Assembly: GCA_017435245.1 (NCBI GenBank)
Contig: JAFSFK010000177.1
Coordinates: 1-8,432, forward strand
DNA: 8,432 nt
Origin: Oscillospiraceae bacterium
GTDB lineage: Bacteria; Bacillota; Clostridia; Oscillospirales; Oscillospiraceae
Direction: 5' to 3'
Positions 1-7,039 of this stretch are shown in pieces (the first letter of the stretch is position 1; every line of letters begins with the position of its first letter). The translations under genes and the position numbers were made by a program. Under the pieces are notes generated by a model, which had not been told where the DNA came from, searched no databases, and was given only the letters and a program-made list of their open reading frames with translations.

Positions 1-2
1 AG

Positions 3-338
3 GATCCCGTGGGCAAGATCTGGGAGTTGGCCGATCCGGTGGTTTCCCCTGCATACACCCTGGGCCTGGAGGGTACCCCCAATGAGCTGAAGCTGAAGTA
101 CCTGGCGGACAACGACTTTGCTGACCTCACCGGCGAAGCCCTCCGGGATGCCATCAAGAACAAGATCCAGCAGAAGGACGGCTCCAGCCTTGTTGGCAAC
201 ATGGCTGCTCAGGGCACCACCCCCCGCCGTCTGACTGACCTGATCGGTTCTCTGTGCGATCTGACCTCCGGTTCCGGTGATAAGGGCACTCCCATCATCT
301 ATATCCAGGGTTATTTCGATAACTACACCACCGAGTAA
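3..338 (+). CDS. Unidentified protein, C-terminal fragment (5' end outside window)
   Basis: An open frame runs from the left edge to a TAA stop at 336-338, giving about 111 visible residues. The frame is open at the first complete codon, so the gene most likely begins upstream. A GTG at position 9 with AGGA just before it could be a start, but only 8 bases of context are visible. I do not recognise the family. The fragment is soluble-looking, with no membrane segment, a mix of acidic and basic residues in the middle (a stretch reading LTGEALRDAIKNKIQQK is probably helical), a single cysteine (SLCDLTSG), and a hydrophobic strand-like end (TPIIYIQGYFDNYTTE). Codon choice favours CTG, AAG, ATC, ACC and GGC, as in the alaS fragment and unlike comEC, which hints at good expression. 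The gene converges with mrp and shares its terminator. That it is a real gene is fairly sure; its function is unknown. Confidence 0.7.
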   Translation, partial: DPVGKIWELADPVVSPAYTLGLEGTPNELKLKYLADNDFADLTGEALRDAIKNKIQQKDGSSLVGNMAAQGTTPRRLTDLIGSLCDLTSGSGDKGTPIIYIQGYFDNYTTE

Positions 339-350
339 ATTGATACAACA

Positions 351-383
351 AAAGAGCGAGTCGATTTTCGACTCGCTCTTTTT
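351..383. terminator. Bidirectional intrinsic terminator between convergent genes
   Basis: A perfect 14-bp inverted repeat (351-364 pairing with 368-381) encloses a 3-base TTT loop. Read on the plus strand the hairpin ends in TTTTT (379-383), 12 bases after the stop of the left-edge gene. Read on the minus strand it starts 3 bases after the mrp stop codon and ends in a T-rich tail (TTTTGTTG). The stem has a GC-rich core (GAGCGAGTCG) with A/T ends, so the A-tract of one strand serves as the U-tract of the other. That is the usual design for a terminator shared by two converging genes. Confidence 0.93.
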
Positions 384-384
384 G

Positions 385-1206
385 TTATGCATTTTCAACT
401 GCCTTCAGTACATCAGCCAAAGCATCGGTATTGACAGTTTCCATCAAACCGCTGTCATAGCTTTCCGCAACCTTGGGGTCGATGGGCAGCCGGGCAAGAA
501 CAGGCAGGTTAAAGGCTTCCGCCACCTGGTCCAGCTTACTTTCGCCAAAGACATTGATCTTCTTGCCACAATCAGGGCACTGCAGATAGCTGTAGTTCTC
601 CACAAAGCCCAAAACAGGAATGTGCATCATATTGGCCATCTTCACAGCCTTGGACACGATCATGGAAACCAGATCCTGAGGACTGGTAACAATCACCACG
701 CCATCAATCGGCAGACTCTGGAACACTGTCAGAGGCACGTCGCCGGTTCCGGGAGGCATATCCACAAACAGGTAATCCACATCTTCCCATACAACATCTG
801 TCCAGAACTGCTTCACAGCTCCGGCGATCACAGGACCGCGCCACAGAACGGGGTCAGTGCTGTTATCCAGCAGCAGATTGATGGACATCACCTGGATACC
901 ACCACGGGTCATGGCAGGATACAATCCTTCCTCAGTCGCACCACGGCACTCGGTAACGCCAAATGCTGTGGGTGCGGAAGGACCGGTAATATCAGCATCC
1001 AGGACGCCCACCCGTTTTCCTGTCCGTGCCATAGCAACTGCCAGCATGGAAGTCACAGTAGACTTACCGACGCCGCCCTTACCGGACACAACAGCGATCA
1101 CTTTCTTCACGCTGGCATGGGGATTCAGCTTTGCCAGCAAGCTCTCCTGCTTGCGGTCAGCGCAATCACTGCCGCAGGAGGAACAATTACCATTACAGGA
1201 ACTCAT
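385..1206 (-). CDS. mrp: Mrp/NBP35-family Fe-S carrier P-loop ATPase
   Basis: This is a 273-residue Mrp/ApbC/NBP35-type protein, a cytoplasmic SIMIBI-class ATPase that binds a labile 4Fe-4S cluster and is thought to pass it to apo-proteins. Visible motifs are the deviant Walker A GKGGVGKST at 42-50 (the first lysine is the signature of the MinD/Mrp group), DAD at 70-72, the switch region DMPPGTGD at 149-156, and the CPDC pair at 210-213 that bridges the cluster at the dimer interface. The N-terminus holds a short cysteine cluster, C4-x3-C8-x2-C11-x3-C15, where many bacterial Mrp proteins carry a MIP18/DUF59 domain instead; that domain is absent here. The ATG is preceded by AAGGAGAG (1217-1224) at a spacing of 10-12 bases. 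The gene is last in the minus-strand block, has its own consensus promoter, and ends at the shared terminator. Family assignment is certain; the client proteins cannot be read from sequence. Confidence 0.96.
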   Translation of the reverse strand: MSSCNGNCSSCGSDCADRKQESLLAKLNPHASVKKVIAVVSGKGGVGKSTVTSMLAVAMARTGKRVGVLDADITGPSAPTAFGVTECRGATEEGLYPAMTRGGIQVMSINLLLDNSTDPVLWRGPVIAGAVKQFWTDVVWEDVDYLFVDMPPGTGDVPLTVFQSLPIDGVVIVTSPQDLVSMIVSKAVKMANMMHIPVLGFVENYSYLQCPDCGKKINVFGESKLDQVAEAFNLPVLARLPIDPKVAESYDSGLMETVNTDALADVLKAVENA

Positions 1207-1241
1207 TGTAAATTCGCTCTCCTTATTTTCGATCTTTGGGT

Positions 1242-1270
1242 ATTATAAGACGATTCTAATTCCGTGTCAA
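1242..1270 (-). promoter_or_regulatory. Consensus SigA promoter for mrp
   Basis: On the minus strand, TTGACA (1270-1265) and TATAAT (1247-1242) are separated by exactly 17 bases. Both hexamers match the vegetative sigma consensus at every position. The -35 box contains the TGA stop codon of the upstream ABC-F gene (1269-1267). Transcription would start near 1235, giving a leader of about 30 bases that contains the mrp Shine-Dalgarno site. No extended -10 TG is present. There is no terminator between the ABC-F gene and mrp, so mrp may be read both from here and from the operon. Confidence 0.9.
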
Positions 1271-3129
1271 GTCTGGGCTGCTTCCCACTGTTCCATCATC
1301 TCGAGCAGCAACGTTTCTGCCTCTTCTTTTTCTACAAGGAGCCGGGTCAGCTCCTGATAGTCGGCCGCTGCGGCTTCAACGGCTGCATCCAGCTCAGAAA
1401 TCGCCTTTTCCTGTTTATCGATCTCCCGCTCCAAGCGTCGAATCAGCTTGTCCGCATCCTTTGTTCCGCCCTTGGGCTTTTCCTTTTTAGGCTTGGGGAC
1501 AGATATTTCCGGAGCTTTTGCCATTGCCTCATGTTCCAAAATCGAGCGGTATTTGGCATAACCACAACGAAAATCCCGGATGGACTCATCCTCCAAAAGC
1601 CAGATTCGCTCGGCAAATTTCTCAATGAAATACCGGTCGTGGGATACAAACAGCAGAACCCCCTCAAACTCCTCAATCGCCGCCTCGATCCATTCCCGGG
1701 AGGCGATGTCCAGGTGGTTGGTGGGTTCGTCAAGGATCAGCAAATTGATCTTTTCGTCCATCAGCATACACAGCCGCAGACGGGACTGCTCGCCGCCGGA
1801 GAGGGTCCCCACTGTCTTGAACACATCCTCGCCCTGGAACAGAAAGGCACCCAGACGGTCACGAGCTGTCTGTGGCGTGCAGTTCTTTTCATACAGCATT
1901 GTGTCGTATAAGCTGCGCTCCGGGTGGTCAAAGTGGATGATCTGGGGCAGATATCCCCATTTCACAGTGGGGCCGAACTGGATCTTTCCCTGACAATCCT
2001 CTTCTCCCAGAAGGCACTTGATGAATGTAGACTTACCGGTACCGTTATCTCCCAGCAAAGCGATTCGCTCGCCCCCCTCCACATTCAGCTCCACATTGGA
2101 AAAGAGGGTGCGCTCTCCAAAGGATTTTGCCACATTTTTCATTTTAAATACCACATCGCCGGAAAAATCCTTTTCTCCAAAGGTGGCTTTCATCACTTTT
2201 TCCGTTTTAGGACGTTCTGTCTTTTTGATCCGTTCCATACGGTGCTGGATGGACATAGCACGGCGGTACAAAGTGCGGTTATTGATGCCCCAGCCCTTCA
2301 TCCGCTCTACGGTATAGCCAAGCTGCTTTAGCTTCGCCTGTTCCTGCTCATACTGCTTCAACTGCAGATTAAACCTCGCTTGCTTTTCATCCATGTAGAA
2401 GGAATAGTTACCGGAATAGAATTCCGCATGACCATCAACGATCTCAATGACCCGCTGAGCGATCCTGTCCAGGAAATAGCGGTCATGGGAAATAGCAAGG
2501 ACCGTTCCCTTAAAGCTATTGATATAGCCTTCCAGCCACTCCACACTACGCAGGTCCAAGTGGTTGGTAGGTTCGTCCAGCAAAAGGATATCCGTCTTTT
2601 CCAGCAGAAGTCTGGCAAGATTCATCCGGGTCTTTTCGCCACCGGACAGGCTGTCAAACAACTGTGATCGCTGCTCCTGCGTAATTCCAAGTCCGTTACA
2701 GATCTTATCGACCTCCACGTCCATATCATAGCCACCGCCAGACTGGAAACGGTTAACAAGTGTATCATACTCCCGCAGCTGTTCATCGGTGGAACCCTCT
2801 GCCATTTGCCGCTCCAGAACCGTCATTCGCTTCTGGGTGTTCATTAGATCTGCAAAGGCAGTGCGCAGCACGTCCTCAACGGTATAACCCAGAGGAAAAA
2901 CAGGAATCTGAGAGATCAGACCCAGCTTTTTATGGGGATTGACAAATACCTCACCGGAATCGTAATCCATTTCTCCTGTGAGGATCTTAAAAAGAGTGGT
3001 CTTGCCACAGCCGTTACGGCCAAGGATGGCGACCCGCTCCCCCTCCTGGATCTCAAAGCTGAGATCCTCCAGAAGATTCTCACCGATGACAAAAAACTTT
3101 GTTAAGTTTTTAACCCCAATATCGATCAT
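1267..3129 (-). CDS. ABC-F family ATPase (YdiF/Uup-like, with C-terminal coiled coil)
   Basis: This 620-residue protein has two ABC ATPase domains in tandem and no membrane segment, which defines the ABC-F group. These proteins act at the ribosome (translation factors such as EttA, or antibiotic-resistance proteins) and are not transporters. Domain 1 shows Walker A GRNGCGKTT (37-45), LSGGE (161-165), Walker B with LLLDEPTNHLD (182-192, catalytic Glu186) and SHDR (214-217). A charged linker, the P-site tRNA interaction motif region, lies at about 245-325. Domain 2 shows GDNGTGKST (360-368), LSGGE (443-447), LILDEPTNHLD (464-474, Glu468) and SHDRYF (496-501). A Pro/Lys-rich hinge (540-561) leads to a coiled coil at about 562-618, as in YdiF, YfmR and Uup. 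The start is ATG with GGAG 6 bases upstream, and that site lies inside the last codons of the preceding gene (TAA-A-ATG junction). All catalytic residues are intact. Housekeeping function is more likely than resistance, but the subfamily needs a phylogeny. Confidence 0.96.
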   Translation of the reverse strand: MIDIGVKNLTKFFVIGENLLEDLSFEIQEGERVAILGRNGCGKTTLFKILTGEMDYDSGEVFVNPHKKLGLISQIPVFPLGYTVEDVLRTAFADLMNTQKRMTVLERQMAEGSTDEQLREYDTLVNRFQSGGGYDMDVEVDKICNGLGITQEQRSQLFDSLSGGEKTRMNLARLLLEKTDILLLDEPTNHLDLRSVEWLEGYINSFKGTVLAISHDRYFLDRIAQRVIEIVDGHAEFYSGNYSFYMDEKQARFNLQLKQYEQEQAKLKQLGYTVERMKGWGINNRTLYRRAMSIQHRMERIKKTERPKTEKVMKATFGEKDFSGDVVFKMKNVAKSFGERTLFSNVELNVEGGERIALLGDNGTGKSTFIKCLLGEEDCQGKIQFGPTVKWGYLPQIIHFDHPERSLYDTMLYEKNCTPQTARDRLGAFLFQGEDVFKTVGTLSGGEQSRLRLCMLMDEKINLLILDEPTNHLDIASREWIEAAIEEFEGVLLFVSHDRYFIEKFAERIWLLEDESIRDFRCGYAKYRSILEHEAMAKAPEISVPKPKKEKPKGGTKDADKLIRRLEREIDKQEKAISELDAAVEAAAADYQELTRLLVEKEEAETLLLEMMEQWEAAQT

Positions 3130-3130
3130 T

Positions 3131-3736
3131 TTATTCTCCGTCAGCAGATGTCAATTCATATACCATCTGCTCCAATGTTTCTAAATCATACAGCAGGTCC
3201 AGAGCCTGCAGCAGTGCATTTGCACTCATGTGCTCCGGAAAGTCCAGCTTTTTCAGCAGTGCTTTTCGCTTGGCACTACTGCCGGCACCCCCGGAAAGTC
3301 CAAGCTCCACCAGATCCTGCTTGGTGATTCGGTGCGCAGCTGCTTGCACTTCTTCGTTTTCAAAAACAGCGCCAGCTCTGCGAAGGCACTCCAGGATCAC
3401 TTCCGGGGTCATTCCCTCAACCCCCAGCTTCCCTTCCTTACCGGGAGCGGATTTACGTTTTTCCTTACCGGCAATATCGGGGATATAGGCATGAAGCAAA
3501 TATTGAGGTGCAATGGCACCCTTCAAATAATTCCGGATCACAAACCCGGCACCGTCGGAATCGGTAAAAACGATCAGCCCTCTGGTACTGGCAACCCTGC
3601 GCAGCAAATCCAGCTGTGCCTTATCTTTCAAAATACCAAATCCGTTGGTTTGAAAAATGGGCGCATCCACGATCTGGGACAGGGTATTCTTATCATATCG
3701 GCCCTCCACAACGATGGCCTGCCTTATTCTAACCAT
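3131..3736 (-). CDS. RNase M5-like Toprim/DUF4093 protein
   Basis: A 201-residue protein with an N-terminal Toprim nuclease domain and a C-terminal region like that of RNase M5 (DUF4093/RnmV_C). RNase M5 matures 5S rRNA in Bacillota. Toprim residues are visible: Glu11 in IVVEGRYD, and Asp59 and Asp61 in FTDSDGAG, which together would bind catalytic magnesium. A GKEGKLGVEGM segment (99-109) matches the position of the IGVEHA motif of RNase M5. It differs from the canonical enzyme in two places: DSDGAGF instead of DPDFPGE, and GVEGM instead of GVEHA, so it may be a paralogue with a different substrate. I chose the ATG at 3736 because AGGAGG (3743-3748) sits 6 bases upstream. An upstream in-frame TTG at 3754 would give 207 residues but has no ribosome site. 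The start overlaps the end of holA by 8 bp. No ksgA neighbour, the usual partner of rnmV, is seen. Confidence 0.85.
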   Translation of the reverse strand: MVRIRQAIVVEGRYDKNTLSQIVDAPIFQTNGFGILKDKAQLDLLRRVASTRGLIVFTDSDGAGFVIRNYLKGAIAPQYLLHAYIPDIAGKEKRKSAPGKEGKLGVEGMTPEVILECLRRAGAVFENEEVQAAAHRITKQDLVELGLSGGAGSSAKRKALLKKLDFPEHMSANALLQALDLLYDLETLEQMVYELTSADGE

Positions 3737-4778
3737 TCCGTGCCTCCTGGGCAAGCTGCATTACCAGCACTTCCAGAAGCCGTTCAGGGTCATCCAGAGA
3801 GGTCTTCATACCCAAATCCGTCTCCATCACCAGCCGTGCTGCCTTGGCGTAGAACGCCGGTGAGAACCGCACAGCCGCAGACATCGTCTTTCTGGCAGCA
3901 TAATCTCCCAAACCACAAAGGCGCATCAGCTCCCCGGATTGACGGCCATTATCAGACAGGGTTCGTGCAGTACCCATTCGTCGAAAGTGAGCGCCAATGG
4001 CACCCAAAATCGCAATGGGTTCCTGCTGCATTTTCAGCAATTGGCGCAGCTTCAGCATTGCCGGACCGTATTCCTTCTGCCCCAAAAGGTCTGTCATCTG
4101 GAACACTACCGCATCCAGAACAGGTTCGGTCACTGCATCAATATCACTCTTTACAATTTCATCGGCACCGGAGTAGGCACAGATCTTGCCGATCTCTCCG
4201 GCAAGGGCCGTCATCGTACCGCCGGTAATGTCGATCAGGTAGGCACAAAGGTCTGTGCTGATCCGCTTGCCGTTTGCAGCAAAGTGCCGGGTCACCCAAG
4301 CGATCAGGTCTCGCTGGCTCTGCTTGGGAAACTCAACGATAGCGCCATGCTTCTGCACTGCATCCCAGAGCTTTTTCAGCCGCTTATCCGGCTTCCACGG
4401 CGTAGTTTCATAGGTAAATACTACCGTGCAGTAATCCGGGATATCTGAAAGAATATCGATCATCTTCTCCCGATCCGATTCGGGCATTTTAAAAATGTCG
4501 ATCTCATCCACCCAAACAAAGGTAGTTTCCGACATCATCGGCAGATTCTCCACTGCATCGGCAAAGCTGCGAATATCGAAATTCTCAACTGTCAGTTTAT
4601 GGGAATTGAAAGACTCTGTCAGTTCATCCGTAAGAAGCTTGCGCAGCTGCTCCAAATAGTGGTGCAGCAGAAAGACTTCCTCACCGTGGAAAAAATACAA
4701 TCTTCCCGGCGTTTTCTGCCGAAGATCCATTTTCAGTTCCTGCAGACGATCTGTCTGCATCTCATTTTTCTTTGCCAC
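3729..4778 (-). CDS. holA: DNA polymerase III delta subunit
   Basis: This is the clamp-loader delta subunit, which opens the beta sliding clamp during replisome assembly. The 349-residue length is typical. The N-terminal part has the family opening PGRLYFFHGEE (24-34) in place of a P-loop, because delta does not hydrolyse ATP. It is followed by TTFVWVDEIDIF (85-96) and the region around YETTPWKPDKRLKKL (123-137) typical of the degenerate AAA+ domain. The C-terminal collar domain includes LGAIGAHFRRM (258-268) and ends with DLGMKTSLDDPERLLE (321-336), a well-conserved delta signature. I start at GTG 4778 because GGGGGTGA (4784-4791) lies 5 bases upstream and the protein then begins (M)AKKNEM. 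The GTG at 4787 is an alternative that overlaps the comEC stop by 4 bp and adds three residues, but has no suitable ribosome site. Pairing with comEC upstream is common in Bacillota. Confidence 0.95.
   Translation of the reverse strand: MAKKNEMQTDRLQELKMDLRQKTPGRLYFFHGEEVFLLHHYLEQLRKLLTDELTESFNSHKLTVENFDIRSFADAVENLPMMSETTFVWVDEIDIFKMPESDREKMIDILSDIPDYCTVVFTYETTPWKPDKRLKKLWDAVQKHGAIVEFPKQSQRDLIAWVTRHFAANGKRISTDLCAYLIDITGGTMTALAGEIGKICAYSGADEIVKSDIDAVTEPVLDAVVFQMTDLLGQKEYGPAMLKLRQLLKMQQEPIAILGAIGAHFRRMGTARTLSDNGRQSGELMRLCGLGDYAARKTMSAAVRFSPAFYAKAARLVMETDLGMKTSLDDPERLLEVLVMQLAQEARNG
3743..3748 (-). promoter_or_regulatory. Shine-Dalgarno site of the RNase M5-like gene
   Basis: AGGAGG on the minus strand, 6 bases before the ATG at 3736 and inside the last codons of holA. 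It is a perfect match to the anti-Shine-Dalgarno core, which decides the start of the downstream gene against the longer TTG option at 3754. Confidence 0.9.
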
Positions 4779-4783
4779 GGTAT

Positions 4784-4791
4784 TCACCCCC
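4784..4791 (-). promoter_or_regulatory. Probable Shine-Dalgarno site of holA
   Basis: GGGGGTGA on the minus strand differs from the ideal GGAGGTGA by one base and ends 5 bases before GTG 4778. It contains the TGA stop of comEC (4786-4784), so termination of comEC delivers the ribosome to the holA start. It also contains the competing GTG start at 4787. Confidence 0.65.
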
Positions 4792-7033
4792 GAATCACGA
4801 TGTCTCCCAGTATGTCAGTACGCAGTATTTGACAGCCAAGCAGCTCCAGTCTGCTTAGAACCTGCTGGCTTGGATGGCCATAATGATTATCCCTTCCAAC
4901 GGATATCACAGCCACTTCCGGCTTTGTTTCATACAGCAATTCCAGGCAGGTCGAGCTTCGGGATCCGTGATGCCCAATAACAAGCACCTCCAGATCCGGA
5001 AGATCCGTCTGCTGCAAAAGAGCCCGTTCTCCTGCCGCACTGCGGTCTCCGGTTATCAGTATATCACAATTTTCCGGCTGAAACAAGATGCACAGACCGC
5101 TTTCGCTGTCAGCACCACCCGCTTTTCCACAATGCAATGTGATTTTCCCATTCTCCAGAACACGATTCTCTTCCGGCAGAATCCATTCAATCTTCTCGCT
5201 CCATTTCGCCATAAGCAAATCCCGTTCAAAACCAGCATCGTCCAGATCGGGCAGGTAGACTCGTTCTGTCGGAATACGTGACAGCAGTTCATCTGCACCA
5301 CCGGCGTGATCCAAATCATAGTGCGTAAGGATCAATCCGTCCAGACGGGTAACACCTTGGGACAACAGTGTATGTACCGCCAGGTCAGCCGCATCCAGAG
5401 AATTGTCTCCACCACAGTCCACCACATAGTGCTTACCATCCGCCTGCAGCAAAATGCACTGTCCCTGTCCAACATCCAGAACCGTCATACGGTAATCATC
5501 CAATCTTGGCTCCAACCAGGAAAACCCGACCGCAACGCACAGTCCGGCCACCAGGCATCCGGCTAGAATGCCCGGTTTTTTCCCTTTCAGCAGCAAGTAT
5601 ACACCTGTCACGGCATAACACATAACCAGCCAAATCAGGACATATACACTTCGAACATATACTGCCGCCAAAGGAAATGATGCCATCCATTTGGAGATCA
5701 GCAAAACATAGCGGGCAAGCCAGGATGCGAGCCATGCAATTCCGTTCCCAAGTGGCATCCAAATTGCCCCTGCAACACAGGCAGCCATAATTCCGCAAAA
5801 CAAGACCGTAACCACCGATAATGTCAGCAAATTTGTCACAATACCGATCAGGCTTACTGTCCCAAAATACAAGGCACTTAAAGGTGTGGTGATCACCATT
5901 GCACTGAGCGTGACCGAAACCGAACCTACAAAGGTGCGGGTAAGCCGTGCCTTCAGGGACTTTCCCTTTGCCGGTCCCAGCTTTGTTCTGTGTAAAAGAA
6001 AGCCGCTGATCCTCTCAGAGAAAGCCAGAATGCCCACCATACACCCTACCGACAGCTGAAAACTGACCGAGGTTACTGTCAGCGGATTCACGGCAAGCAT
6101 CACCAGAACAGAAAAACTCAACGCTGTGGGAGCGTCATATTCCTTACGCACCACCATCGATAGCAGCATCATCCCCTGCATAATACAAGCTCGAACCACG
6201 GAAGGCGTAAATCCCGCCAGCGCAGCAAACATCACAAGCATAGAAAATCCCACTACCGGAGTCAGTATCCGCCGGTAACCGATCAGTGCAAACATTACTG
6301 CGTACAGAATGGATACGTGAAGTCCGGAAACAGCGATGATATGCCGAATGCCACTGACGGACAGCTGCGCACTGTCCTCATAGCTTAGAAGGCTGCTGTC
6401 ACCCAGCAGCAGAGCACGGGCAAACCCAAGGGTATCCTGCGGAAAAATTTTATCCAGAATATTCGTGATAATTCTGCGAAGGACCGCAGGAAAGTATTGC
6501 AATGGCACCTCTTCTGCCGGATGGACCCGTGCATCCTCCTTAAAATATCCCAGCAGGAAAATTCCCTTTCCCTGATGATAGGTGGTCGCATCCACTCCGC
6601 CAGCAGCAGTATAACGCAGCCGAAGATCTCCGCTTACCCGATCACCGGGAGCAAGAACACAATCCTGATATAAATAGATCCGGATGCGATATGTGTTTCC
6701 ACTTATCTTTAAATTACCATCGGCAGCCACGCCGTAATCCGTATCATAACTGTAATCCGATATTTCTACAGAAGCTTCGATCACTTGTCCATCAAGATCC
6801 CTTGCCGGGGTAAGATAACATACATCAATAAGAAAGAACCAGGAAAACGACACTGCAGCACCAAGAAGGACTATCACAACCGCCTTAGCTGCCTTATTCT
6901 TGAAAAGTATCCCACAGGCAAAACCCACAAGAGCAATTGCCGCCAACAGCAGCAGCCACCCCCCGCTCACAAGGTAGGCACCTACCGCACAGGCTGCGGT
7001 AAAACCAATCGTGAAGTACATTAATTTTCTCAC
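4784..7033 (-). CDS. comEC: ComEC/Rec2 DNA uptake channel
   Basis: A 749-residue, full-length ComEC protein: the inner-membrane channel that carries single-stranded DNA into the cytoplasm during natural transformation. Order of parts: hydrophobic N-terminal segments (about 1-70); an extracytoplasmic OB-fold/DUF4131-like region (about 75-175) containing Cys125; the multi-span Competence domain (about 200-485) with the hallmark GIRHIIAVSGLHVS (228-241); a last membrane span (about 488-506); and a C-terminal metallo-beta-lactamase domain. The latter begins at VLDVGQGQCILL (518-529) and has the metal motif H571-x-D573-x-D575-H576, TGD (661-663), GHHGS (687-691) and NHYGHPS (716-722). The metal ligands look intact, so the proposed nuclease activity is possible. 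The start is GTG 7033, with AAGGTGA 6 bases upstream; an in-frame ATG at 7021 lies too far from it. The gene leads the comEC-holA-Toprim-ABC-F block. No comEA or comEB is visible, because alaS lies directly upstream. Confidence 0.96.
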   Translation of the reverse strand: MRKLMYFTIGFTAACAVGAYLVSGGWLLLLAAIALVGFACGILFKNKAAKAVVIVLLGAAVSFSWFFLIDVCYLTPARDLDGQVIEASVEISDYSYDTDYGVAADGNLKISGNTYRIRIYLYQDCVLAPGDRVSGDLRLRYTAAGGVDATTYHQGKGIFLLGYFKEDARVHPAEEVPLQYFPAVLRRIITNILDKIFPQDTLGFARALLLGDSSLLSYEDSAQLSVSGIRHIIAVSGLHVSILYAVMFALIGYRRILTPVVGFSMLVMFAALAGFTPSVVRACIMQGMMLLSMVVRKEYDAPTALSFSVLVMLAVNPLTVTSVSFQLSVGCMVGILAFSERISGFLLHRTKLGPAKGKSLKARLTRTFVGSVSVTLSAMVITTPLSALYFGTVSLIGIVTNLLTLSVVTVLFCGIMAACVAGAIWMPLGNGIAWLASWLARYVLLISKWMASFPLAAVYVRSVYVLIWLVMCYAVTGVYLLLKGKKPGILAGCLVAGLCVAVGFSWLEPRLDDYRMTVLDVGQGQCILLQADGKHYVVDCGGDNSLDAADLAVHTLLSQGVTRLDGLILTHYDLDHAGGADELLSRIPTERVYLPDLDDAGFERDLLMAKWSEKIEWILPEENRVLENGKITLHCGKAGGADSESGLCILFQPENCDILITGDRSAAGERALLQQTDLPDLEVLVIGHHGSRSSTCLELLYETKPEVAVISVGRDNHYGHPSQQVLSRLELLGCQILRTDILGDIVIRG

Positions 7034-7039
7034 ACGATC

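Noticed and set aside
277..1248. A 323-residue open frame on the plus strand opposite mrp
   Set aside because: It is antisense to a certain Mrp gene, runs through the shared terminator, has no ribosome site of note, and reads as a low-complexity His/Gln-rich product typical of a shadow frame.
1710..2579. Two near-identical 21-base stretches (about 1710-1730 and 2559-2579)
   Set aside because: They encode the DEPTNHLD motif of the two ABC domains in one protein. This is paralogous domain duplication, not a DNA repeat.
1267..3129. The ABC-F gene as an acquired antibiotic-resistance gene
   Set aside because: It sits in a housekeeping operon, has ordinary base composition for the window, and has the YdiF/Uup-like C-terminal coiled coil. 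Nothing mobile is nearby.
3126..3154. A second TTGACA on the minus strand (3154-3149) in front of the ABC-F gene
   Set aside because: The only -10-like hexamer (TAAAAT) is 15 bases away and overlaps the start codon, so it could not give a leader with a ribosome site. It is coding sequence at the end of the Toprim gene.
3230..4228. A 332-residue open frame on the plus strand opposite the Toprim gene and holA
   Set aside because: It spans the opposite strand of two well-supported genes and has no recognisable motif; its Pro/Ser/His-rich end is typical of antisense translation.
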